A program made the position numbers and the translations under genes. Shown here piece by piece: positions 24,774 to 32,706 of a stretch of 64,000 nucleotides of DNA. The stretch spans positions 4,712,001 to 4,776,000 of the forward strand of contig NZ_CP075896.1 of NCBI RefSeq assembly GCF_018604545.1. Direction: 5' to 3'. The stretch comes from Streptomyces koelreuteriae (GTDB lineage: Bacteria; Actinomycetota; Actinomycetes; Streptomycetales; Streptomycetaceae). Each line of letters begins with the position of its first letter. Position 1 is the first letter of the stretch. Below the pieces are notes generated by a model that was not told the origin of the DNA, searched no databases, and worked only from the letters and a program-made list of their open reading frames with translations.

Positions 24774-25168
24774 TGACGGGGCGTTTCGACCTGCCCGAAC
24801 CGGACGCCTTCACCCGGACGTACTGGGACGCGGCAGCCGAGGGCCGGCTGCTGATCCGCCGCTGCCGTGCCTGCGGACGGGCCCACCACTACCCGCGCGA
24901 GTTCTGCCCGCGCTGCTGGAGCGAGGACGTCGTCTGGGAGGAGGCGAGCGGCCGGGCCACCCTCTACACCTGGTCCGTCGTCCACCGCAACGACCTGCCG
25001 CCCTTCGCGCGACGCACACCGTACGTCGCCGCCGTGGTCGACCTGGTCGAAGGGCCGCGGATGATGACAGAGGTCGTGGGGGAGAGGGAGCTGTCGGCGG
25101 GAGCGGAACTGGAGGTGACGTTCCGGGAGGGAATCCCGGTGTTCCGGATCGTGGCCGAGGCGCCGTAA
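24773..25168 (+). CDS. DUF35 OB-fold/zinc-ribbon acyl-CoA-associated protein
   Basis: A 131-residue DUF35 protein. The rubredoxin-like zinc ribbon has Cys31, Cys34, Cys45 and Cys48 (C-x2-C-x10-C-x2-C), followed by an OB fold (ATLYTWSVVHRNDLPPF, PYVAAVVDLVEGPRMM). DUF35 proteins bind CoA esters and form complexes with thiolase-fold enzymes such as the steroid aldolase Ltp2. The natural partner here may be the thiolase-fold protein at 27947-29116. Its ATG overlaps the doxX stop. Confidence 0.87.
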   Translation: MTGRFDLPEPDAFTRTYWDAAAEGRLLIRRCRACGRAHHYPREFCPRCWSEDVVWEEASGRATLYTWSVVHRNDLPPFARRTPYVAAVVDLVEGPRMMTEVVGERELSAGAELEVTFREGIPVFRIVAEAP

Positions 25169-25208
25169 GGGGAGTGATTCCTCCCGTCCCACCGGCTTGA
25201 ATGGCCCC

Positions 25209-25823
25209 ATGGCCTCCCTACGCGACCCGTCCTCGGCTGCTCATCCCGAACTCCACGGCCACGGCCTCCGTCTGCGCCCCTGGGACGCCACGTCCGGCGC
25301 CGACGTCGAGACCTGGCTGCGCGGCATGCGGGACCCGGAGTTCCGGCGCTGGAACACCCCGCTGAGGCCGGTCACGGACCTGACGAGCGCCCGGGATTCG
25401 CTGCTCGCGCGGGGGCAGAGCGCCATGGAGGGCACGTCGATGTCGTTCCGGGTCGCGGACGCGCGGGGTGACACACCCCTGGGGCACATCGGCGTCAACG
25501 AGATCAAGTACCACCTGAAGGTCGCCCGCGTCGGCTACTGGGTGCTCCCCGAGGCCCGCGGCCAGGGCGTCGCCACCCGGGCCCTGCTGCTCGCCGCCCG
25601 CTGGGCCTTCGACGGACTCGGCCTGCACCGGCTGGAGCTGGACCACGCCGTCGGCCATGACGTGTCGTGCCGGATAGCCGAGAGATGCGGGTTCGCCTAC
25701 GAGGGGACCCTGCGCGGGGCGATCTTCCAGGAGGACCGGCACGACGCGTTCCGGGACGCCCATCTGCACGCGCGGCTGGCGACGGATCCGGAACCCGGCG
25801 AAGGCCCCGCGCACGGGGCGTAA
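25209..25823 (+). CDS. GNAT acetyltransferase, RimJ/RimL-like
   Basis: A 204-residue N-acetyltransferase. Acetyl-CoA binding motif A appears as VGYWVLPEARGQGVATRAL; the region HRLELDHAVGHDVSCRIAERCGFAYEGTLR is typical of RimJ-type enzymes. ATG 25209 is preceded by TTGAAT six bases away and no SD, consistent with a leaderless mRNA. Monocistronic; substrate unknown. Confidence 0.85.
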   Translation: MASLRDPSSAAHPELHGHGLRLRPWDATSGADVETWLRGMRDPEFRRWNTPLRPVTDLTSARDSLLARGQSAMEGTSMSFRVADARGDTPLGHIGVNEIKYHLKVARVGYWVLPEARGQGVATRALLLAARWAFDGLGLHRLELDHAVGHDVSCRIAERCGFAYEGTLRGAIFQEDRHDAFRDAHLHARLATDPEPGEGPAHGA

Positions 25824-25863
25824 TTCGGAGGTGCCGGCGGGGACACGGACGTCACCATGGGGC

Positions 25864-26721
25864 ATGAGCACCCATGACTGGCACCTCACCCAGGACCTCG
25901 ACGACTTCCTGTCCCGCGCGGGATCCTTCCTCCGCTCCCAACCGGCCCTGCACACCGTCCCGTTGACCGTCACGGAGGCGCTGCGCACCCGCGGACCGGG
26001 CGTCTACGGCGACGGGCCGCCGGAGTTCGGCGTGCTGGAGCGGGACGGCGCCGTCCGGGCGTCGTTCTTCCGCACCCCGCCCCACTGGCTGAACCTCACC
26101 GCCCTCACCCCCGAGGAGGCCGACACCCTCGCGGCGCGGCTGGCCGCGCTCGGGCAGCGGCTGCCCGGCGTGAACGCCGACCGCGACACCGCGGTCGCCT
26201 TCACCGAGGCCTGGCAGCGGCACACCGGCGCCACGGCCACGCTCCGTCAGCGCCAGCGGCTCTACCGGCTCGGCACCCTCACCGTGCCCGACCCCGTACC
26301 GTCCGGCGCGCCCCGGGTCGCCATCGAGGCCGACCGTGCCCATCTCATCCGCTGGCACCAGGAGTTCAACGAGGCCCTGGGCATGGGCACCGTCCGGGAC
26401 GACGGTGGATGGGCCGACGCCCGTATCGAGCAGGGCGGCATCACCTTCTGGGAGACCCCGGACGGCACACCCGTCGCCATGGCCGGCCGGACCCCCTTGA
26501 TCGCCGGCCAGACCCGCGTCGCCCCCGTCTACACCCCGTCCCACCTCCGCGGCCGGGGCTACGCGGGCGCGGCGACGTCCGAGGTCAGCCGCGCCGCCCT
26601 CGCCTCCGGGGCGCAGGAGGTGCTGCTCTTCACGGACCTGGCGAACCCGACCAGCAACGGCCTGTACCAGCGGATCGGGTACCGGGCGGTGGCGGACTTC
26701 GAGGTGTACGACTTCGGCTGA
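25864..26721 (+). CDS. GNAT family N-acetyltransferase, two-domain
   Basis: A 285-residue protein. The C-terminal GNAT domain (about 155-280) contains TRVAPVYTPSHLRGRGYAGAAT, the acetyl-CoA pyrophosphate loop, and NGLYQRIGYRAVADFEVYDFG, the typical FR47-like ending. The N-terminal domain (residues 1-150) is degenerate. ATG 25864 chosen; no SD is visible. Substrate unknown. Confidence 0.82.
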   Translation: MSTHDWHLTQDLDDFLSRAGSFLRSQPALHTVPLTVTEALRTRGPGVYGDGPPEFGVLERDGAVRASFFRTPPHWLNLTALTPEEADTLAARLAALGQRLPGVNADRDTAVAFTEAWQRHTGATATLRQRQRLYRLGTLTVPDPVPSGAPRVAIEADRAHLIRWHQEFNEALGMGTVRDDGGWADARIEQGGITFWETPDGTPVAMAGRTPLIAGQTRVAPVYTPSHLRGRGYAGAATSEVSRAALASGAQEVLLFTDLANPTSNGLYQRIGYRAVADFEVYDFG

Positions 26722-26727
26722 CGCCCC

Positions 26728-27396
26728 TCACGGCCAGAGCAGCTCCCGCACCCACTCCTCCCCGTCCCCGCGCCGGTAGCGCAGCCGTACGTGGCGTCGC
26801 TGCCCGTCGCCCTGGAAGAACTCCACCTCCTCGGGGCGCAGCCGGTACAGGGTCCAGGACGGCACGGGAGCCTCCGGCTCGCCGCGGGCTCGTTCCCAGG
26901 CCGCCTCGGAGGCCCGGGCCAGCTCCTCCACCGAGTCGAGGAGCTCGCTCTGGCGGCCGGTCAGCGCGGCTGCCAGGGCGCCCGTCGAGCGGGCGTGCAG
27001 ATCGCCCTGGGCGTCGGCGGACGGGGCGGCGGTCACCGGGCCCCGGACCCGGACCTGGCGGCCCAGCACCGGCCAGTAGAAGGTGAGGGCGGCATACGGC
27101 CGGGCGCTGAGGTGCCGGCCCTTGCGGCTGCCGGCGTGGGACGCGAACGACCAGCCGCTCTCGTCCGCGCCGTGCAGCATGACGATCCGCCCGTCGGGCA
27201 GGCCGGACTCGTCCGAGGTCGCCAGGGACATGGTGTGCGGCTCGCTCTGCCCGGCCGCCACCGCCGCCGCGAACCACTCGGTGAAGAGCGCCAGTGGCGT
27301 GGCGGGGGCTGCGGTCGGGTCGAAGGGCGGCAGGTGGGTGGACTGCGGGTCCCAGACCCGCAGCGACCTCAGCAGCTCGTGAAGATCGGGTGCCAT
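26728..27396 (-). CDS. Pyridoxamine 5'-phosphate oxidase-like FMN enzyme
   Basis: A 222-residue protein close to PdxH: GLPDGRIVMLHGADESGWSF, SRKGRHLSARPYAALTFYWP and LGRQVRVRGPV fit the FMN/PLP site, and the C terminus has VEFFQGDGQRRHVRLRYRR. The canonical C-terminal RLHDR is changed to RRHVR, so it may be a PNPOx-related enzyme rather than the main PdxH. Converts pyridoxine/pyridoxamine phosphate to PLP if canonical. Convergent with the acetyltransferase at 26721 with a 6-bp gap. Confidence 0.78.
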   Translation of the reverse strand: MAPDLHELLRSLRVWDPQSTHLPPFDPTAAPATPLALFTEWFAAAVAAGQSEPHTMSLATSDESGLPDGRIVMLHGADESGWSFASHAGSRKGRHLSARPYAALTFYWPVLGRQVRVRGPVTAAPSADAQGDLHARSTGALAAALTGRQSELLDSVEELARASEAAWERARGEPEAPVPSWTLYRLRPEEVEFFQGDGQRRHVRLRYRRGDGEEWVRELLWP

Positions 27397-27442
27397 GGGC
27401 CGATTGTCACCCGGGGGTGCCCGTGGGGGCTCGCGGGTGTCG

Positions 27443-27868
27443 TCACACCTGTCCCAGATCCGACGACACCCACCGCTCCGGCCGCATCCGCAGCACCAGC
27501 TGCTCCCCGTGGTTCTTCCAGGCGAAGTCGACATAGCCGTCGACCTTGTCGGCCGGGAGATAGCGGGCCGAGAGCTCTCGGAGCAGGTCGAGGGTCGCGG
27601 GGGCCGTGTCGACGACCGGGCCCTCGACCGACACGTACCGGATCGTGGGTTCGAGCCGGTCGATCATCAGCGAGAACCGGCCCGCCGTGCTGATCAGCTC
27701 GTTCTTGCGGGAGTCGAGGCCGGTCATGATCCAGATGTCGCCGCCGGGCTCGTACTGGTACCAGATCGGCACCGTGAGCGGGGCGCGGCCCGCCCCCGCG
27801 TCGACCGCCAGCGCGGCGACATGCGGCTCGGCCAGGAACTGTTCGCGCTCTTCGCGGGTCAGGGCCAT
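27443..27868 (-). CDS. PPOX-class split-barrel flavoprotein, probably F420-binding
   Basis: A 141-residue protein. ATG 27868 follows GGAGGAG and gives MALTREEREQFLAEPHVAALAV, the characteristic N terminus of the Rv1155-like FDOR-B group. VPIWYQYEPGGDIWIMT and SRKNELISTAGRFSLMID follow. Members reduce substrates with F420H2 or bind F420/FMN. Proximity to fbiC-dependent enzymes in this window supports F420 use but does not prove it. Confidence 0.8.
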   Translation of the reverse strand: MALTREEREQFLAEPHVAALAVDAGAGRAPLTVPIWYQYEPGGDIWIMTGLDSRKNELISTAGRFSLMIDRLEPTIRYVSVEGPVVDTAPATLDLLRELSARYLPADKVDGYVDFAWKNHGEQLVLRMRPERWVSSDLGQV

Positions 27869-27946
27869 TCCGGTCTCCTCCAGCGGCTCGCTCAGATCCT
27901 TCTCCCCCAAGCAAACACCGGCCCCGGCATCCGTGTTCCCCTCATC

Positions 27947-29116
27947 TCACCCCGCCCCGAGCACCACCGTCCCCGAGGAGCAGAACCAGCCCCCCGTCCC
28001 CGACGCCACCGTCAGCCGTGGCAGAGAGCCGTCGGCGCGCCGCACCTGGCGGTCGCCGCACTCGCCCCGCAGCTGCCGTACCGCCTCCACCAGCAGGAAC
28101 AGACCGCGCATCCCGGGGTGCTGGGCCGAAAGACCGCCCCCGTCGGTGTTCACCGGCAGCTCGCCGCCCTCGACCCGCAGCCGGCCCTTCTCCACGAACG
28201 CCCCGCCCTCGCCCTTCGCGCAGAAACCGAGGTCCTCCAGGGTCACCAGGGTCATATAGGTGAACGCGTCGTAGATCTCGGCGAAGTCGATCTCCGAGGG
28301 CCGTACGCCCGCCCGCTCGAAGGCCAGCCGTCCGCTCACCGTCGCCGGTGACACCGTGAAGTCGGGCCACTCGGACATCGCCGAGTGCGACACGGACTCC
28401 CCGCTGCCCAGCACCCACACCGGTGCCGTACGGCAGTCCCGTACGTACTCCTCGGCCGCCAGCAGCACCGCCGCCCCGCCGTCGGAACGGAGACAGCAGT
28501 GCAGCTTGGTGAAGGGGTCCGCGATCATCGGGCCGGAGGCGACCTCGTCCGCAGTGATGGGCGTGCGGAACATCGCCTCGGGGTTCAGGGCCGCGTTGGC
28601 CCGGGCCTGGACCGCCACCTCCGCGAGCTGCTCGATGGTCGTGCCGTACTCGATCATGTGGCGGCGGGCGGCCATGGCGTACCTGGCGATCAGGGTGTGG
28701 CCGTAGGGCGCCTCGAACTGCAGGGGGCCGCGGGTGCCGAAGGACAGGGTCCCGGTGCGGCGGCCCGCCTTCACGTCCGCGCGGGCCGTGGAGCCGTAGG
28801 CGAGCAGCACCGCACGCGCGTGCCCGGCCGCGATCGCGTCCGCCGCGTGGGCCGCCATGACCTCCCAGGTGGAGCCGCCGACGGAGGTGGAGTCGACCCA
28901 GGTGGGCCGCAGCCCCAGATACTCGGCGACCTCGACGGGGGCCAGCGTGCCCAGGCCCGCCGAGGCGAAGCCGTCGACCAGTGAACGGTCCAGGCCCGCG
29001 TCGGCCAGGGCGCGACGGGCCGCCTGGGCGTGCAGGGCGTACGGGGTCGCGTCGTCCACGCGGCCGCAGTCCGAGAGGGCCACGCCGACGACGGCCACTT
29101 TCCTCCGGGCAACCAT
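27947..29116 (-). CDS. Thiolase-fold lipid-transfer/aldolase-type protein
   Basis: A 389-residue member of the SCP-x/nonspecific lipid-transfer thiolase group. The usual nucleophile-Cys motif (CxSG) is replaced by SVGGST at residues 78-83, so normal thiolytic chemistry is unlikely. Other features: SDGGAAVLLA at 211-220, IYDAFTYM with Tyr282, and DGGGLSAQHPG with His333. The family includes retro-aldolases (Ltp2) that work with DUF35 partners; the Tyr/His pair here differs from the Tyr/Tyr pair at 37521. The ATG is five bases from operator copy 9, and the promoter is divergent to the acyl-CoA dehydrogenase at 29226. Confidence 0.85.
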   Translation of the reverse strand: MVARRKVAVVGVALSDCGRVDDATPYALHAQAARRALADAGLDRSLVDGFASAGLGTLAPVEVAEYLGLRPTWVDSTSVGGSTWEVMAAHAADAIAAGHARAVLLAYGSTARADVKAGRRTGTLSFGTRGPLQFEAPYGHTLIARYAMAARRHMIEYGTTIEQLAEVAVQARANAALNPEAMFRTPITADEVASGPMIADPFTKLHCCLRSDGGAAVLLAAEEYVRDCRTAPVWVLGSGESVSHSAMSEWPDFTVSPATVSGRLAFERAGVRPSEIDFAEIYDAFTYMTLVTLEDLGFCAKGEGGAFVEKGRLRVEGGELPVNTDGGGLSAQHPGMRGLFLLVEAVRQLRGECGDRQVRRADGSLPRLTVASGTGGWFCSSGTVVLGAG

Positions 29117-29120
29117 GAAT

Positions 29121-29135
29121 CTGACGGTACATCAG
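29121..29135. promoter_or_regulatory. Regulon operator copy 9
   Basis: CTGACGGTACATCAG on the + strand, one change. On the minus strand a TACCGT -10-like hexamer lies inside it, seven bases before the ATG of the thiolase-fold gene, compatible with leaderless expression. Confidence 0.72.
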
Positions 29136-29191
29136 ATAAGTCGTGCGGGGGAGCGCCGGAACTCTGGGCATCCCCGTCCCACCGCCCTAAT

Positions 29192-29206
29192 ATGACGCAC
29201 CGTCAG
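29192..29206. promoter_or_regulatory. Regulon operator copy 10
   Basis: ATGACGCACCGTCAG, one change at the first base. A TAATAT -10-like hexamer (29188-29193) overlaps its left edge, so the operator covers the likely transcription start of the acyl-CoA dehydrogenase at 29226. Confidence 0.72.
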
Positions 29207-29225
29207 ATGCGGAGGTGGTGCCCCC

Positions 29226-30413
29226 ATGGACGCCCGCTTCACTCCCGAACAGGACGAGATCCGCCGCACCCTGCGCGAACTCCTCCACAAGCGGTGCGGA
29301 CCCGTGGAGCTGCGGGCCGCCCTCGACACCCCGGCCGGACACGACCCGGCCCTGTGGACCGCCCTCGCCGACCAGCTGGGCCTGCCCGGTCTTGCCCTCC
29401 CCGAGGCCTACGGCGGGGTCGGCTGCTCGGTCACCGAGCTGGCCCTCGCCTGCGAGGAGACGGGCCGGGCCCTCGCCCCCTCGCCCCTGCTCGCCACCGC
29501 CGTCCTCACGGCACCCCTGATCCTCGCCCTCGGCGCCGACGCCCAGCGGGCCGACCTCCTCCCGCGGATCGCCTCCGGCACCCTCACCGCCGCCCTCGCC
29601 GTACCGGGCCCCGCCCTCACCACCGCCCTCGCGCTCACCGGCCACGACCCGCACGGAACGTGGGCCGGCGGCGGACGGGCCGGGGGCGTGCAGGCCCGGC
29701 GGACGGACGACGGCTGGCGGCTGTACGGGGAGGCCGGGCAGATCCTCGACGGGCACAGCGCGGGTCTCCTCCTGGTCGCCGCGCACACCGGGGGGTTCGC
29801 CCGTTCCCGCGTTCTGCTCTTCCTCGTGCAGGCGGACGCCGCCGGTCTCACCCGCGTACGGCAGACCGCACTGGACGCGACCCGTCCGCAGGCGCGCGTA
29901 CAACTCCGAGACGTGCAGGCCGAGTTGCTGGGGTGTGAGGGCGACGACGTCCTCGCCCCCCTCGCCCGGCTCGGCGACACCGCCGCCGTCTGTCTCGCCG
30001 CCGAGGCCGTGGGGGCCGCCGACCGGGTGCTGGAGCGGACCGTGGAGTACGTCGGGCAGCGCGAGCAGTTCGGGCGGCCGGTCGGCTCCTTCCAGGCGGT
30101 CAAGCACCGGCTGGCCGACGCGTACGTCCAGGTGCAGGCGGCCCGCTCGGCGGCGTACTACGCGGCCTGGGCCGGTGTCGCCGCCGAGGGCGAGCAGGCG
30201 GGCGGGCTCGCCCTCGCCCAGGCGCTGGGGGCCCTGCGCGGGGCCGCCGCCGAGGGGATCCAGCTGCACGGCGGCATCGGGTTCACCTGGGAGCACGACA
30301 CCCATCTGTACTTCAAGCGTGCCGCGGGCGACGAGCTGCTGTTCGGGCCGGTGCACCGGCTGCGGGCGTGGGCCGCCGACGCGGCGCATCTCTTCGAGGA
30401 GGCCGGCCGATGA
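29226..30413 (+). CDS. Acyl-CoA dehydrogenase
   Basis: A 395-residue acyl-CoA dehydrogenase with SD GGAGGTGG. N-terminal helices FTPEQDEIRRTLRELL; glycine-rich ALPEAYGGVGCSVTEL; C-terminal domain EQFGRPVGSFQAVKHRLADAYV and IQLHGGIGFTWEHDTHLYFKRA. The middle domain has a Gly/Ala-rich loop GTWAGGGRAGGVQARR. It is of the type often found as the partner subunit in heteromeric dehydrogenases, but no second one is adjacent. Overlaps the deazaflavin reductase gene through ATGA. Confidence 0.9.
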   Translation: MDARFTPEQDEIRRTLRELLHKRCGPVELRAALDTPAGHDPALWTALADQLGLPGLALPEAYGGVGCSVTELALACEETGRALAPSPLLATAVLTAPLILALGADAQRADLLPRIASGTLTAALAVPGPALTTALALTGHDPHGTWAGGGRAGGVQARRTDDGWRLYGEAGQILDGHSAGLLLVAAHTGGFARSRVLLFLVQADAAGLTRVRQTALDATRPQARVQLRDVQAELLGCEGDDVLAPLARLGDTAAVCLAAEAVGAADRVLERTVEYVGQREQFGRPVGSFQAVKHRLADAYVQVQAARSAAYYAAWAGVAAEGEQAGGLALAQALGALRGAAAEGIQLHGGIGFTWEHDTHLYFKRAAGDELLFGPVHRLRAWAADAAHLFEEAGR

Positions 30414-30892
30414 GGGGCGTGCGGTTCGTGCAGAAGGTGTCCTCCACCCCGGGGTTCGCCCGGGTGGCACCCCACGTCTTCCCGGCCCTGGACCGGGCCG
30501 TGCACCGGCTCACCCGCGGAAAGGTGCTGCTCAGCGCACAGCTGCTGCCGGGTGTGGTGCTGACCTCGACCGGAGCGAGGAGCGGGCTGACGCGCCGGAC
30601 GCCGCTGGCCTGCATGCCCGAGGAGGGCGGGCAGGCCTGGATCCTGGTCGGGTCCAACTTCGGGCGCTCGGGGCACCCCGCCTGGAGCCACAATCTGCTG
30701 GCCCATCCGAGCGCCGAGGTCAGCTGGAAGGGCCAGGACATCCCCGTCACGGCCCGGCTGCTGGAGGGGGAGGAGCGGGCGGCGGCGTGGAAGGCGGTGT
30801 TGGAGTTCTGGCCGCCGTACGCCGCCTATCAGGCGCGGGTGGAGCGGGAGATACGGGTCTTCAGGATCGTACGGAGCCACAAGTCACGCTGA
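30410..30892 (+). CDS. Deazaflavin (F420)-dependent nitroreductase family protein
   Basis: A 160-residue DDN/FDOR-A family protein: VVLTSTGARSGLTRRTPLACM, WILVGSNFGRSGHPAWSHNLLAHP, and AEVSWKGQDIPVTARLL match the F420-binding split barrel; the family reduces enones, quinones or nitro groups with F420H2. The ATG is inside the stop of the acyl-CoA dehydrogenase, so it is in the regulon operon. It may reduce a ring double bond of the catabolic substrate. Confidence 0.85.
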   Translation: MRGVRFVQKVSSTPGFARVAPHVFPALDRAVHRLTRGKVLLSAQLLPGVVLTSTGARSGLTRRTPLACMPEEGGQAWILVGSNFGRSGHPAWSHNLLAHPSAEVSWKGQDIPVTARLLEGEERAAAWKAVLEFWPPYAAYQARVEREIRVFRIVRSHKSR

Positions 30893-30921
30893 GCGCGCTG
30901 AGACAGAAGCGGAAAGCGCGA

Positions 30922-30954
30922 CAGGCGGCGGCCACCGGTGTGGACCGCCGCCTG
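30922..30954. terminator. Hairpin terminator between convergent genes
   Basis: CAGGCGGCGG (30922-30931) pairs perfectly with CCGCCGCCTG (30945-30954), and the loop itself contains CCAC/GTGG pairing. It lies between the convergent reductase (ends 30892) and TetR gene (ends 31008). There is no T-tract, as usual in Streptomyces. Confidence 0.7.
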
Positions 30955-31007
30955 CCAGACAGGACTCGGTAAGGGAAAAGGGCCGAAGGCGCACGGGCGC
31001 CTGGCGG

Positions 31008-31655
31008 CTACTTCGTCGGCTTTCTGCCGGTGACGCCCAGGTGCACCAACAGCGCGAGGTTCGGCTTCAGTTCGGCCTGCTTCACGCCCCAGGAGGTGAA
31101 ACCCTTCTGGTGCGAGGCCACGGCCGCGAGCATCGCGACCAGCGAGCCCGCGACGGCCGCCGGGTTCACGTCCTTGTCGACCCGGCCCTTGGCCTGGAGC
31201 TCGGCGACGGCGTCCGCGAGGGAGTTGTTCACCGAGTTGAGGATCTTCATCCGGAGTTTGTAGAACCGCTTGTCGCCCTCGGCGGCGCCGAGATCCACGA
31301 CCCGGAGGATCGCGTCGTTCTTGCGCCAGAACTCCAGGAACCCGTCGACGAGTTCCTGAGCCGTCTGCCAGCCGGCCTTGCCGGCCCAGGAGCGGCCCTC
31401 CAGGAGTTCGGTCAACGCGGCGCCCTCGGTCGCCATTTGCTCGGCGATCTCCAGGACGGCGCCCTCGACGTCCGGGAAGTACTGGTAGAAGGTCGCGGGC
31501 GAAGTGCCCGCCTTCCGGGCGACATCGATGACTTTGACATCCCGGTACGGGGAGGAGCTGAGCATCTCGCTCAGGCAGTCGAGCAGCTTCTGCCGGGTCG
31601 CCTGCCCACGCCGGCCGGCCACGCGGCCGTCGACGGTACGCACTTGTCCTGTCAT
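31008..31655 (-). CDS. TetR-family transcriptional repressor (candidate master of the regulon)
   Basis: A 215-residue TetR protein. The HTH is at about residues 20-66 (TRQKLLDCLSEMLSS then VIDVARKAGTSPATFYQYFPDVEGAVLEI). The C-terminal ligand domain includes FLEFWRKNDAILRVVDLGAAEGDKRFYKLRMKILN. An operator-like CTGTCATGACGTCAG (31649-31663) overlaps its start codon, suggesting autorepression, and it is the only TetR gene among 16 operator copies. It is divergent from the kbpA-like gene and afsK, and ends toward the terminator at 30922. The synteny TetR - kbpA - afsK matches what I recall of the S. coelicolor afsK region. Ligand is probably an acyl-CoA intermediate (inference). Confidence 0.87.
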   Translation of the reverse strand: MTGQVRTVDGRVAGRRGQATRQKLLDCLSEMLSSSPYRDVKVIDVARKAGTSPATFYQYFPDVEGAVLEIAEQMATEGAALTELLEGRSWAGKAGWQTAQELVDGFLEFWRKNDAILRVVDLGAAEGDKRFYKLRMKILNSVNNSLADAVAELQAKGRVDKDVNPAAVAGSLVAMLAAVASHQKGFTSWGVKQAELKPNLALLVHLGVTGRKPTK

Positions 31656-31663
31656 GACGTCAG
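31649..31663. promoter_or_regulatory. Regulon operator copy 11, over the TetR start codon
   Basis: CTGTCATGACGTCAG, two changes in the left arm. It covers the ATG (31655-31653) of the TetR gene; on the minus strand TAAGCT, a TANNNT hexamer, abuts it. Lies about 115 bp upstream of the divergent kbpA-like gene. Confidence 0.6.
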
Positions 31664-31776
31664 CTTACCGAGGCGGGATCGAGGCGCGATTCGGCCGACT
31701 GCAAATGGGGTGTGCGGTGTACGGAGGCTGGTGTGCCTGGTCTGCGGGCTGCGGCCGTCGCGGTTACGTTGGCGGC

Positions 31777-32514
31777 ATGGCCGAAAACAGGGCATCGGTG
31801 TACGCAGAGGGCGTCCCCTGCTGGGTCGACGCGCAGCTTCGCGACGTCGAGGCGGGCAAGCGGTTCTACGGTGAACTTTTCGGATGGACCTTCGAGGACG
31901 AGTGGTACGGCTCCTTCGCCGAGGCGCTGAAGGACGGCGAAGCCGTCGCCGCGCTGGTCCGCAAGGTGGACGGCCGGCTGCCCACCGTCTGGACCGTGTA
32001 CTTCGCGACCCCGGACGCCCCGGCGCTGGCCCGGCGCATCCGGTCGGCCGGCGGACAGGTCGTCTCGGCGCCGGTGCCGGCCGGCGACCTGGGCGTCACC
32101 GCCCTGGTCACCGACCCGGAGGGGGCCGTCTTCGCCCTGTGGCAGCCGGACGAGCACGTCGGCTTCGGCAAGCGGCACGAGCCGGGCACCTTCGCCTGGG
32201 CGGAGCTGTACGCGCGGGACACCGAGGCGGCCGACGACTTCTACGGCGATCTCTTCCAGGAGGCCCTGTTCGGGCCGGACGCCGAGCCCGACTTCGGCCG
32301 GGCCGCCGTCTCCGACCGTTTCGCGGCCGAGATGCCGCCCCACTTCCTGATCCACTTCGCCGTCGAGGACGTGACCGCCGCGCTGGAGGACGTCACCCGG
32401 CTCGGCGGGCGCGTCCAGGTCCCGCCGTTCGAGACCTCGTACGGCACGGTGGCCGTCGTCACGGACGATCAGGGGGCGTCCTTCGCGCTGCTGCACCGTC
32501 GGTCGGGTGCCTGA
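31777..32514 (+). CDS. kbpA: Two-domain VOC (glyoxalase-fold) protein, KbpA-like
   Basis: A 245-residue protein with two VOC/glyoxalase repeats: GVPCWVDAQLRDVEAGKRFYGELFGW (residues about 12-37) and GTFAWAELYARDTEAADDFYGDLF (about 134-157). The second half ends VTDDQGASFALLHRRS. KbpA of S. coelicolor, an inhibitor of AfsK autophosphorylation, is a protein of about 250 residues encoded directly upstream of afsK; position, size and orientation match. The symbol is given on synteny and length. A TACGTT hexamer lies six bases before ATG 31777, indicating leaderless expression. VOC residues that would ligate metal are not obvious. Confidence 0.7.
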   Translation: MAENRASVYAEGVPCWVDAQLRDVEAGKRFYGELFGWTFEDEWYGSFAEALKDGEAVAALVRKVDGRLPTVWTVYFATPDAPALARRIRSAGGQVVSAPVPAGDLGVTALVTDPEGAVFALWQPDEHVGFGKRHEPGTFAWAELYARDTEAADDFYGDLFQEALFGPDAEPDFGRAAVSDRFAAEMPPHFLIHFAVEDVTAALEDVTRLGGRVQVPPFETSYGTVAVVTDDQGASFALLHRRSGA

Positions 32515-32706
32515 CCTGGCGCCATATGGTCATCTTTTGTCCCTGTGTGTACAGAGACACCCCATTCGTCGCCGGGTTCGCCACCACGGCTTTGGCCAGG
32601 AAGAATCGGGGTGCGTGCCGCCATGGCGGTGCGGTGGTGAGACGCTGCACGGGGTCGCGTGGAACATGTGGCTTGGCGCGGCTCGTACGGGGAGGTGGCA
32701 GGCAGA

